From positions 146,162,744-146,226,743 of the forward strand of contig NC_058521.1 in assembly GCF_904849725.1 (NCBI RefSeq): a stretch of 64,000 nt of DNA, given 5' to 3'. The notes beneath the pieces were generated by a model. It was not told where the DNA came from. It saw nothing but the letters and a program-made list of their open reading frames with translations, and made no database searches. This document shows positions 22,719 through 33,585 of this stretch, one piece after another (position 1 is the stretch's first letter; each line of letters opens with the position of its first letter). The position numbers and the translations under genes were made by a program. Origin of the DNA: Hordeum vulgare subsp. vulgare (lineage: Eukaryota; Streptophyta; Magnoliopsida; Poales; Poaceae).

Positions 22719-25247
22719 ATGTCGACTGCAGGCATGTTTAAGGTGACTGCAGCATGTCCGACCTTCGAAGGAAAGAACTTTCCCTTCTGGAAGAACAAAA
22801 TGAAAATGCATCTACAAGCTATTGACAATGATCTCTGGTATATTGTGGAACATGGCGTCCCCATCATCTCTGCTAGTGTCTCTGCTGCTGATGTGAAGAA
22901 ATTCAAGCAACTCGATTCTCAAGCGAAGAATATCATCTGTGGCCATGTGAGCCTAGGCCAGTTTGGAAGAGTAAGTGGTTTGGGCTCTGCGACACTAATC
23001 TGGGAGAGACTGTGGAAGGTAAATGAAGGAGTATCAACCCAGCGTGACTCTCGTGTTGATATTCTTCGCAATTTCTTCAATCGCTTCAAGAGACATGACA
23101 ATGAAAGCTGCCAAGACACCTTTGATCGCCTCACTGACATATCAAATGAACTGCAAGCACTGGGAGCTCGAGACATCACTGATCACGAAGTTGTGAAGAA
23201 ACTGCTCAGATCTTTGGATTCTTCATTTGATACTTTAGTCTTGATGATTCAAGAAAGACCAGACTACAAGATGCTTGATCCAGCTGATATACTCGAAAGG
23301 CTAAATACTCATGAATTCCAGCTAGAAGAAAAGAAAGATCTATATGGACCAAGCTATTCCAGACCACGTGCACTGAAGGCTAGAGCAATTTCCTCATCTG
23401 AAGAAGAAGACACAGATGACAGCATTGGTGACCCTGAAGAATTTGGACACGAGCTTGCAATGCTCGTGAGGAAATTCCAGAGATTTACACGACGTGGCCA
23501 GTTCGGTAAATCTTCAAGAAGAGACATGAGGAAATCAGAATCTTCATCTGAGGACTACAAGAAACGAACCTGCCACAAGTGCAAGAAATCAGGTCATTAC
23601 ATTGCTGATTGTCCCCGTTGGGGAAAGGAATCAAAGAAGAAGAAATACAAGGATGACAGTTCTGATGACTCGAAGAAGAAGAAGAAATCTTCAAAATCCT
23701 CATCGCACAAGAAGACTAGTTTCAGAAATGCTCGGGCACTTATTGGCAAGGAAATGGACTCCGAGGCAGAATGAGAGGAATGTGATGAAGAAGAGGGTTC
23801 TGATGAAGACTCAGAATCCGGACAGGCTAGTCTTGTACTGGCAACCACTTCCGTCAGCAAGTCAATCTTCAATCTTGAAGAATGATTGCACCATCCACAC
23901 TGATGACTATGCTGATGACTTCGCTCCAACCTATTGCTTCGTGGCAAAAGGTTCAAAGGTACCAAATAATGCCTCCTCCTCTGATTCAAGTGACTGTGAA
24001 CCTGATGATTATAAGAAACCCAGTTACAGTAAACTTGCTATCATTGCCACTAAACAACAAATTGCCCAGGAAAAGCTTCAGAAACTGCTAGATAAAAGTG
24101 ATGATTTGTTGAATGATGAAATGAACCTTACCCAAATCCTCACTGAAGATGTGAAAAGTCTTTAGTCTAGATTTGATAATCTTCAGGATCGCTATGATAC
24201 ACTCCTCACTGATCATGAGAAGCTTTTTTATGAATTTCTTCAAAGGAAGCTTGATCTTGAGAAGCTGAGGATGTCTCATGATGATCTTCGTATGGAAAAT
24301 GATTCATTACTAGCTCAACAGATCAGCGCTGGTCAAGTTGAATTCATTTTTCCATGTCTTAAATGCATTGAACGCGAAACTCCTAATTCCTCACCAGAAT
24401 CATCAAATGCTACTATTGCTACAAATTCTTCAACTGCACCTGTTGTGTCTATTTCCTCACTTGAGGAAAACACAAATGTTACTGATGAAAATGCAGGGTT
24501 GAAGGAATTGTACGTGACAGGCATATACAAAAGCCTCAAAGGACATCAAACCCTTTGTGATGTGCTCAAAAAGCAGATCTTGAACAGGAACCCGAGGAAA
24601 GAAGGAATTGCCTTTGAGAGGAAATTAAATGCTGATGGATCTTATTGGAAACCTGAGCAGTATCCCAAAACCTCAGGTTTGCTGCTACTGGGCCTCCTTT
24701 TGATCCATCTAATCTAACTGGCTTTTCATGTGAATTATCCTATTCTTCAGATGAGTCATTTGACTCCAACTATAAACTGTTCAAAAATCAATCTCGTGAA
24801 GTATTTGCTCGATATGTTGGAACTAACTGCTGGAATGTCCCTCCCTTGAGGAAAATCTGGGTTCCCAAAAGCTGTCTTGAAAATCTTCAGGTGAATGTCC
24901 TCATGACACCACCACAGAAGAATCTCAACCCCAGATCAAATTCCTCAGGAGGACCAAAGTCTTCAAGAGGATCAAAATCCTCAACTGGGCAAAACTATGC
25001 TCGTACCCGTGCTAATGCGTCTAACATACAGGGAAACTACAAGGAATATGAATATGAGCGTTACTCCTCAAATCATTATGTTCATAAATCCTCAAACCAG
25101 TTCTCTGCATATGCATATGAGTACTTTAACCCTCCTACTGTTAAGAGAAGTGCATTGGCTTCAATGCCACCTTTCTCATATGGTGCTCGCAGGATGATGA
25201 ATGCTTTGCCACCCCTTCACATGTGGGTGGTGAAGAAATCGAACTAA
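22719..25247 (+). pseudogene. gag: Element D gag, two nonsense codons and two frameshifts
   Basis: Starts MSTAGMFKV at 22719. Capsid, CCHC knuckle and Lys-rich stretch are intact up to TGA at 23772-23774 (TCA in C). Further lesions: a two-base deletion near 23885, TAG at 24163-24165 in the same codon as the first stop of B, and a one-base deletion near 24677. The two deletions together restore the original frame for the last part, which ends at the family stop TAA (25245-25247) after KKSN. The 351-codon first frame keeps the capsid and knuckle. Confidence 0.85.
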
Positions 25248-25470
25248 TCACTTCTGCAGGTCAGGTCTCCAGATGAAAATCATCATCTGAAGAATTTGCT
25301 GGAGACCTGTGGAAATGCTTGATAGGACGCAAGCTAATGATTGATGAAATAGAGATATTTCACACGTCCTTATATTTCTGTTATGATGAAATTCTGATCT
25401 GATGAAATTAATATCATATTCTTCAAATCTGAAGCATATGAGATGGTAAGCTGTACTAATTCATCTGCAG
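25230..25470 (+). other. Putative gag-pol intron with internal stem-loop (element D)
   Basis: GTGAAG donor at 25230 after ATG TGG GTG; CTGCAG acceptor ending 25470; 241 bp. Joining gives an in-frame gag-pol fusion reading [22 protein letters not shown] (25456-25460) lies shortly before the acceptor. Arms CAGGTCTCCAG (25262-25272) and CTGGAGACCTG (25299-25309) form a perfect 11 bp stem 14 bases after the gag stop. Both splicing and recoding are compatible. Confidence 0.48.
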
Positions 25471-28400
25471 GATGACAAACCCAAGAATACTGAGTGGGTT
25501 CTTGATAGTGGCTGCACACATTACATGACTGGTGATAAAAGCTTACTGATGAATATGCCATTAACTCCATCACCTCTGAAGCAAATCACATATGCTGACA
25601 AAGGTAAAAGCAAGGTATTGGGACTTGGCAAAGTGGCTATTTCCAAGGATAAGCATATGGACAAAGTGATGCTTGTTGAATCCCTTGGTTTTAACCTCAT
25701 GTCTGTCTCAATGCTTTGTGATCTTGATTTGATTGTTATCTTTGGTAGATATAGATGTGTAGTCATCATGGAATCTGACAGATCCAAAGTCTTCGAAGGT
25801 GTAAGAAGAGGGGATTTGTACAGTGTTGATTTCTCTACAGGTCCTCAACCAGCCACTTGCTTACTAGCAAAAACCTCAGAAGGATGGTTGTGGCACCAAA
25901 GACTAGGTCATGCAGGCATGAGGAATTTGCACACGCTCGCGAAGAAGAAGCATGTCATCGGCATCAAATCAGTCAAATTCCTCAAGCATCATCTCTGCGG
26001 TGCTTGTGAATCTGGGAAAATGACCAGATCCAAGCATCCCTCGAAGACTAGCATGACCACTACTCGTCCATTCGAATTGCTTCATATGGATCTATTTGGA
26101 CCTACTCACTATGCCACACTAACCAATGCAACATCTTTATATGGATTTGTCATAGTTGATGATTATTCCAGATATACTTGGGTGCATATTGTAGTGTATA
26201 AAACTGAAGTGCAGGAAATCTTCAAACGATTTTCTTCAAGGGCCTCAACGAACTTTCGCATCAAGATCAAACATATCAGGAGTGATAATGGAACCGAGTT
26301 CAAAAACACTGGTCTTCATGATTATCTTGATGAACTTGGTATTACTCACGAATTATCTGCTCCTTAATACTCCTCAGCAGAATGGTGTCGTCGAAAGGAA
26401 GAACAGGACTCTGGTTGAAATGGCAAGAACTATGCTTGAAGAATATCAGACTCCTCGTCGCTTTTGGCCTGAAGCAATCAACACCGCATGCCACATCATC
26501 AACAGGGTATATCTTCACAAATTCCTCAAGAAAACCTCATATGAACTCCTCACTGACAAGAAACCCAATGTAAGTTATTTCAAAGTCTTCGGTGCAAAAT
26601 TCTGGATTAGGGATCCTCACCATAGCTCAAAATTTGCACCTAAGGCACATAAAGGTTTTATGCTCGGTTATGGAAAGGACTCGCACACTTACAGAGTCTT
26701 CAACAACTATCACAACGAAGTTGTTGAGACTGTAGATGTGCGGTTCGATGAAACTAATGGCTCGCAAAGAGAGCAATTGCCTTCTGATCCAAATAAGCTG
26801 TCTCCTGAGGAAGCAATAAAGCTCAAACCTACTGAAGACATTGTTCCCACTAAGGAAATTGGTGAAGAAACGATCCCCATCACTGATGAAAATCAAGAAG
26901 ATGCTCCTGAGGAAATTGCACCATAACCACTTCCTCGGCCCAGACGAAATTCTCAAGCAGCTCATCCGAGGATTGCAAACAAAGTAGAACTTGACAAAAT
27001 CCTCAACGACATCAACGCGCCAGGTCCTCTCACTCGCTCAAAAGCTTCACACTTAGTTAGCTTTTGTGGGCATTTTTCCTTTGTATCCATCACAGAACCC
27101 TCAAAAGTTGCTGAGGCTTTTTTGGAACCGGAGTGGATCCAAGCTATGCAAGACGAACTTCTTCAATTCAAGCTGAATGACATACGGGAGCTCGTCAAAC
27201 GACCAGATCCTTGCAAGCACAACATCATCGGCACCAAGTGGATTTACCGAAACAAGCAAGATGAGGACGGTCAAGTGGTGAGGAACAAGGCACGACTTGT
27301 AGCCCAAGGCTACACCCAGGTTGAAGGAATAGAGTTTGACGAAACTTTTGCACGTGTTGCTAGACTTGAAGCTATTCGAATACTACTTGCTTATGCTAAG
27401 CATCATAACATCATCTTATATCAAATGGATGTGAAAAGTGCATTCATCAATGGTAAGCTTAAGGAAGAAGTATATGTTGCTCAGCCTCCAGGTTTTGAGG
27501 AACCAAAGAATCCAGACAAAGTCTTCAGACTCAAAAAGGCTCTTTATGGTCTCAAGCAAGACCCTCGGGCATGTTATGATACATTGAAGGAATTCCTCAT
27601 GAAGAAAGGCTTCAAACCTGGTTCACTCGATCCAACTCTTTTCACTAAATCCTATGATAATGAGCTATTTGTGTGTCAAATATATGTCAATGATATCATA
27701 TTTGGCTGTACTGACAAACGATACAGTGATGAATTTGCCTACATGATGAGTGAAGAATATCAGATGTCCATGATGGGGGAGCTGAAATTCTTCTTAGGTC
27801 TTCAAATTCGTCAATAAAGCAATGGAATCTTCATATCACAGGAGAAATACCTCAAGGATGTTCTGAGGAAATTCGACATGCATGAATTCAAAGGTGCCAA
27901 GACTCCAATGCCTACCAACGGCCACCTCGGCACTGATGGAAATGGTAAAGATTTCGATCAGCAGGTATATCATTCTATGATTGGTTCTTTATTGTATCTA
28001 TGTGCATCTAGGCCAGATATAATGCTTAGTGTTTGCATGTGTGCACGTTTTCAAGAAAAACCGAAGGAATCACACCATAAGGCTGTGAAGCATATTCTTC
28101 GATACTTAGCTCACACACCAACACTAGGATTATGGTATCCCAAGGGCTCAAATCTTCATCTGGTGGGATATTCTGATTCTCACTATGCTGGTGACCGTGT
28201 GGATCCCAAGTCAACTTATGGCACATGCCATTTCCTCGGAAGATCACTAGTTTGTTGGTCCTCAAAGAAGCAGAACTACGTATCACTCTCCACTGCTGAA
28301 GCTGAGTACATTGCGGCTGGTTCATGCCGTGCTCAATTACTATGGATGAAGCAAACCCTCAAGGACTACGGCATCAACATGAAGAATGTGCCTCTCTACT

Positions 28401-28512
28401 GTGACAATGAGAGTGCTATCAAGATTGCATACAACCCAGTACAACACTCGAAGACCAAGGACATCCAGATTCGTCATCATTTTCTTCGGGACCATGTCCT
28501 CAAGGGCAATAT
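25471..28512 (+). pseudogene. pol: Element D pol, main segment
   Basis: Protease DSGCTHYMTG, integrase zinc region, integrase core ([24 protein letters not shown]), reverse transcriptase and most of RNase H. Lesions: an inserted A near 26365 shifting the frame, TAA at 26924-26926 (GAA in C), TAA at 27815-27817 (CAA in C). The catalytic YVDD is YVND (AAT at 27689-27691) and the RNase H motif SDSDYAG reads SDSHYAG, so both activities would be lost even with the frame open. Cut by Sukkula inside the KGNI codons; the last 41 codons continue at 42025. Confidence 0.9.
28508..28512 (+). repeat. Target site duplication of Sukkula, left copy
   Basis: AATAT, matched by AATAT at 42020-42024. Removing the element and one copy restores the pol sequence seen in A and C. 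Confidence 0.95.
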
Positions 28513-31500
28513 TGTGACAGCCCGAGACCGACGTTCCAGAAGATTCCCCCCTTTATTCCGTTTCCGTTGTGTGTTTAGTTTTTATTCGTTGCATCGTCAT
28601 GTAGTTGCATCATCGCATCATGCATGGCATCATGTCATCGGTGTTTTGTCGGTGTTGCTTGTTGCTCCATGTTGATAGGCGTTAGTGCATCGTGAGTGAC
28701 GTTGTTTTGTTGGAGTGATGAGAGAGGGAGCATGAGAGCCACCGCTAAACCCCGTTGCACCGCCGACCTAAACCTTCTCCCCTTCTCTGCTCTCTCATTT
28801 CTTTTTTGTGGTTTTGCCAAAGTCTTCGTTTAAAAACCCCTATTTAAAAGGGTGCGTCTTCTTCTTTTCAATAAAAGTCTCTTTTCAATAAAAGTCCTTT
28901 TATTAACTGTAGGGCAACCCTTAGGTTTTATTTTAACACTCCGTTTGTTTTATTTTAAAACCCTCCCATTTTATTTCTCTTTGTAAAAGGCTTTTATTTA
29001 TCCTTTAAATAAAGAGGTTTTATTTAATCCTTTAAAAGGGGTTATTTTATTTCTCTTGTTAAAAGAGTTTTAATTTAATTCTTCAAAAGGGTGTTGATTT
29101 TTAATTCTTTTAAAAACGGTTTTGGTTTTTTTAATTCTTTTAAGAAGGGTTTTATTTTAAATCTTAAAAGGGTTTCATTTTATTTGTTTAAGAAAAAAGC
29201 CCAAACTATGTATAGTTGGGGTTTGTTTTAAAGGGGTAAAAGAAACTATTTTTAGTTTGTTTTTATTTCGTTGGAAAAGACCTTTCTTATTGACAGATTT
29301 CTGTTTCAAGGGTTTTTTTCAAAAGAAAAAAAAACATCAGGGGGAGGGAGCCAGCCCAACCAGCCAGGCCCAGCTCCCCCCGTGACCTAGCCCGCATCCC
29401 TCGCCAGCCTCCTCTCCCTTGCCTCGTTCCCGTGCCCCTCCTTCTCCCGCGTCGCGCCGCCGCCTTGTCCTCCCGTCGCCGGCTCCCGAGCACGCCGCCC
29501 CCTGTGCCCGAGTCCCTCTGCTCCCGCCGCCCACCTCCAAGCCGCCTGCCGCCGACTTGCCGCCCTAGCCACAAGCCCCTGCCGTCGCCCCTCCTGCCGC
29601 CGCTTCCTCTCTCCCCCGAGCGCTGTTGCAGCCTCCTCCTCGTCCCCGTGTCCTCCTGCCGACCCCTGCCTCCCTTGCCGAGCCGCCATGGCTCCCCCTG
29701 CCCGTCGGGTTGCCTGCAGCAGGGCCTCCCCTGTGCCGCGTGTAGCCCTGCTGGGCTCGCCTGCTCCTCGCCTCGCCGGCCTTCCGCGTGCTCCACCGCC
29801 GCGCCATGGCCTTGTCCTCGGCCTCCCGTCGTCCTGCCCGAGCTGCGCCGCCGCCTCCTCCTCCCCCGTGCTGCGCCTGCCGCCGTGCCCGTGCTGCTCG
29901 CCCCTCTGCTCCTCCTCTTCCCCGAGACCGTGCCGCCGCCCAGCGCCCCTGCGACCTAGCCTCCCCTGCTCGAGCGCCGCGCCGGCAGCTCCGCGCCAGC
30001 AGCCCCGCGCCTTCCGTCCATCGCCGCGCCCCTCTCGCCCCAGCGCCAGCCTCCTCTCTGCTCCGTCAGCCCCGCTCCGCCGTTGGCCACAACTGCCCAG
30101 TTCCTCGCCTCCGTGCTCGCTGCACCGCCCCGCCTCGCCGTTCGCCCCGCCGCCGGGTCGCCCTGCTGCCGCGTGCCGAGCCGCCCTTCCAAGCCCGGCC
30201 TCCTGCTTGCTGCTTGCCGGCGCCGCCCTAGCCGTCGTTGGCTTGCTGTTGCTGTCGCGTGATGTAGTGTGCTGCCGCTGTTGCTCCGTGTTTCCGAGAT
30301 GTTGCTGCTGCCGTGCGTTGTTGCTGTCAAGTGTTGCTGCCGTGCCCGCGATAGCTGCCGTTGCCTGCCCTGCTGTGTAGTCGCTGTAGCTAGCTGCTGC
30401 CTGATGCGTGCTGCATCGCTGCTGCTTTGCTAGGTGCCGCCAGCTAGCTGGTGTTGTTGCCGTGGTCGATTGCTGCTGCCCTTACCGATAGCTGTCGTTG
30501 CCAGTGCTGTTGCGAGTTGTCCTGTTGCTGTTAGTTGCAAGCTAGCTTGCTCTTGCTGCCGTTAGCTTGCTTGTAGTTCCTGTTGCCGTGCTTGCGCCGC
30601 TGCCGTGCGATTGCTGTTGTAGCTGGCTTTGCTGCTGCTAGTTTGCATTGCTGCTAGTGGAAGGTTGCGGCATGCTGGTGCTAGTTGCTGTGCTAGACTG
30701 CCGTTTTGCTCTGGTGCACCGCTTGCCGTGGTTGCTAGCTGCTTTACTAGTGCCGTAGGTTGCGGCTTGGTTGCCGTGCTTCTTGCCATTGCCTGCCGGT
30801 GCCGATGCATTTGCTATGGTGCCGCATGCGTCGCTGCGTGCGCCGTTCCCCTCCCCGTGGAACCGACAAGATCGCCGAGTACCACGACGCCCCGACGACC
30901 CCCGGACATCCACGGATTCGTGAACGACTACCGACGCCGAAGACCGTCTGCCGACGCCGAGAGTACGACTACCGTCGACGAGACCGTGTACCACTACTTC
31001 AACCACCGGCGCGTGTACGACTACTTCCACGACGACCACGACGTCCGCTTCGACCGAACCCCTCCGATTCGCACGCATCGAAGGTATACCGATGGGACAT
31101 GTCGTGTACCGTGTTCTAGTGATGTACGGATGTATGTGTTGTACAAGTCGAATGCATGTATGCACCGTATTTATGCACCGTTTGTTTGCACCGTTTATTT
31201 GCCGTGCACGTCGTCTTGCTTTTCGTCGAGCCCTCGACACATGGGAACCCGAGATACGGGATCACCCCATCTTTATTTACCATTCCCGCACGCGTTCGTA
31301 TACGTTGGCACCGGTTTCTCCTCGAGTTATCGGGACCGGAACGTTGCCGTGGCATCGTTTCCGATTTGCCGCCATGGTTTCCTCTCGCTCGCCATGGCAT
31401 CACCATGCTTATTTCCCTCCTTGTCGTGTTGTTTGAACCCGCATGCATAACACATTCATGGCATATATTTTGTGTTGCTTGTTCTTGTGCCGTAGCTCCG

Positions 31501-33585
31501 TTCAAAGTCCGACGTGCTGTCGACTAGGATGACTTGTAGGATCATCGGTTCACCCTTGCCATGATAACCACAATGTAATATTGCCGTGATAATTAACGGG
31601 AGTGAATTAAATAATTGAACGTGGAGTTTCATCGATATGCAACCCGTTGCATATCGAGCTTCACTTAATGTGTAGAGTTTGCGTGAGATGAATTGCCATG
31701 CCATCCCTTGCTTCTTTGAACTGATCATGCATCATATTAGGGTGTGCATCATGTCTTGCTCTGTGGTGGTGAATCCTTGTGTTGATGTTTGTTTCTGGTT
31801 TGCCCGTCTCGATAGAGTTCCGCAAGCGTGTTAGAATGTGAGAACCGTTCGACTACATTGGTTTGCCGACTTCTCCGAGTTGTTCTACTTCCAAGCGGGA
31901 TCTCAGGCAAGATGATCATTTCCACAGATACCATTACTATCATTGCCATGCTAGTTATTGCTTCTATCGTTTATGTCTCATTGCCTACCACATGTTAAAT
32001 GTCAGTCTCTCAACAATGCCATGATTAACCTCAACCCGTTCGACCTAGCAAACCACTGATTGGCTATGTTACTGCTTGCTTAACCCTGTTGTTAGTGTTG
32101 CTAGTTGCCGGTCCCGTTGCTTCCATGTGAAAGCATGGGTTCCTTGTTATATCACCATATATGAATGCTATTTAATTTAATGCACCTATATACTTGGTAA
32201 AAGGTGGAAGGCTCGGCCTTTCTAGCCTGGTGTTTTGTTCCACCTTTGCCCCCTTAGTTTTCGGCTACCGGTGTTATGTTCCATTAATGAGCGCTCCTAA
32301 CACGATCGAGGTTGTTATGGGGACCCCCTTGATAATTCGTCTTAGATTAAAGCTGGTCTGGCAGGGCCCAACTTTGGTACTACTTTTGCCTAATAACTAA
32401 TGAACTGCATAGGGAATAATTAACCCGAGGAAATTTAATCAACCCCTGGGCCAGTGCTCCTCATGAGTGTTGGCCCCACCTGAGCGATGTCCGGCGCCCC
32501 TCTGGTCACACGGAGGTTTAGCGATCCCGACGTCTAGCTCATCCGCCGTGTCCTGAGAACGAGGTACGCGACTCCTATCGGGATCGTCGACACGTCGGGC
32601 GGCCTTGCTGGATTAGTTTTACCTTTGACGAGATATCTTGTGCATCGGGATTCCGGTGATGCTTTGGGTAATCTGAGAGTTGAGGTTTTCCACTAGGGAA
32701 TCCGACGAGACCGCGAGCTTCGTGATTGAGGATTTCTATGCGGCTTGTGGTAATTTGTGATGGACTAGTTGGAGCACCCCTGCAGGGTTAAATCTTTTCG
32801 GAAAGCCGTGCCCGCGGTTATGTGGCAACGTGGATACTTTTATTAACACTGGTTCTAGATAACTTGAAGTTAACTTAATTAAAATATGCCAACTGTGTGC
32901 GTAACCGTGACTGTCTCTTTCGTGAGTTCCTTCTCTGACCGAGGACACGGTGGGGTTATGTCTGACGTAGGTAGGTGTTCAGGATCATTCATTTGATCAT
33001 CAGTAGTTCACGTCCGTTATGCGTAGATCTTCCCCCTCTTATTTCTGGTACTCGTAAGTTAGCCACCAAATATATGCTTAGCCGCTGCTGCAACCTCACC
33101 ACTTAACCATGCCTCACCTAACAAGCTTTGCTAGTCTTGATACCTTTGGAAATGAGATTGCTGAGTCCCCTGTGGCTCACAGATTACTACAACACCAGTT
33201 GCAGGTACAGGTAAAGGTTACTCGACGTGAGCGCGTTGATAGTTCATTCGGAGTTGCTTCTTCTTCTTCCTCTTCTTCTTCTTCATCGATCTAGGATGGG
33301 TTCCAGGCCGGCAGCCTGGGATAGCAAGGATGGACGTCGTTCTTCTTTTGTCGTTTGTTTTCGTCCGTAGTCGGACTCTGCTCTTACTCTTGATGATTAT
33401 GTAATGTACTGATGTGACTCTGATGTAGGTTGTGGCGAGTGTAAGCCAACTCTGAATATATATCTCTTCTTTTCAGTACATGTACTTGTAACGATATCCA
33501 TTCTTGCGACACGACGAGATGTGCTTCTATCCCTGACGAGGCCTTCGTGCCAAATTGAGTATAGGGTCGCATCTTGGGCGTGACA
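28513..33585 (+). repeat. Sukkula 5' LTR (5,073 bp)
   Basis: Compositional blocks in order: a mixed start to about 28835; an AT-rich block with TTTTATTT and CTTTTAAAAG-like units to about 29335; a very GC-rich CCGCC block to about 30235; a block dense in TTGCTGCCG-type units to about 30840; a CGACGA-rich segment to about 31080; ordinary sequence to 33585. A TTC microsatellite is at 33257-33286. Open frames in the GC-rich block are low-complexity and I do not call them genes. Confidence 0.92.
33257..33286. repeat. TTC microsatellite in Sukkula 5' LTR
   Basis: CTT/TTC triplets with one TCC interruption; shorter and uninterrupted at the same place in the 3' LTR (41701-41724). Confidence 0.85.

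Larger units (their letters stand above)
21256..28512 (+). mobile_element. Element D, left part: Maximus-like Sirevirus (Copia)
   Basis: 5' LTR, primer site, gag, gag-pol gap and most of pol, interrupted at 28512 by Sukkula. The right part is 42020-49210. GTTTC duplications at 21251-21255 and 49211-49215 prove the boundaries. Net length without Sukkula is about 14.4 kb. Confidence 0.94.

Noticed and set aside
27878..28675. 265-codon ORF running from RNase H into Sukkula
   Set aside because: Chimeric frame created by the insertion; the last ~50 codons are LTR sequence.
29432..30380. Pro/Ala/Ser/Cys-rich plus-strand ORFs in the Sukkula 5' LTR
   Set aside because: Overlapping open frames on both strands of CCGCC-rich DNA; no domain and no codon constraint visible.
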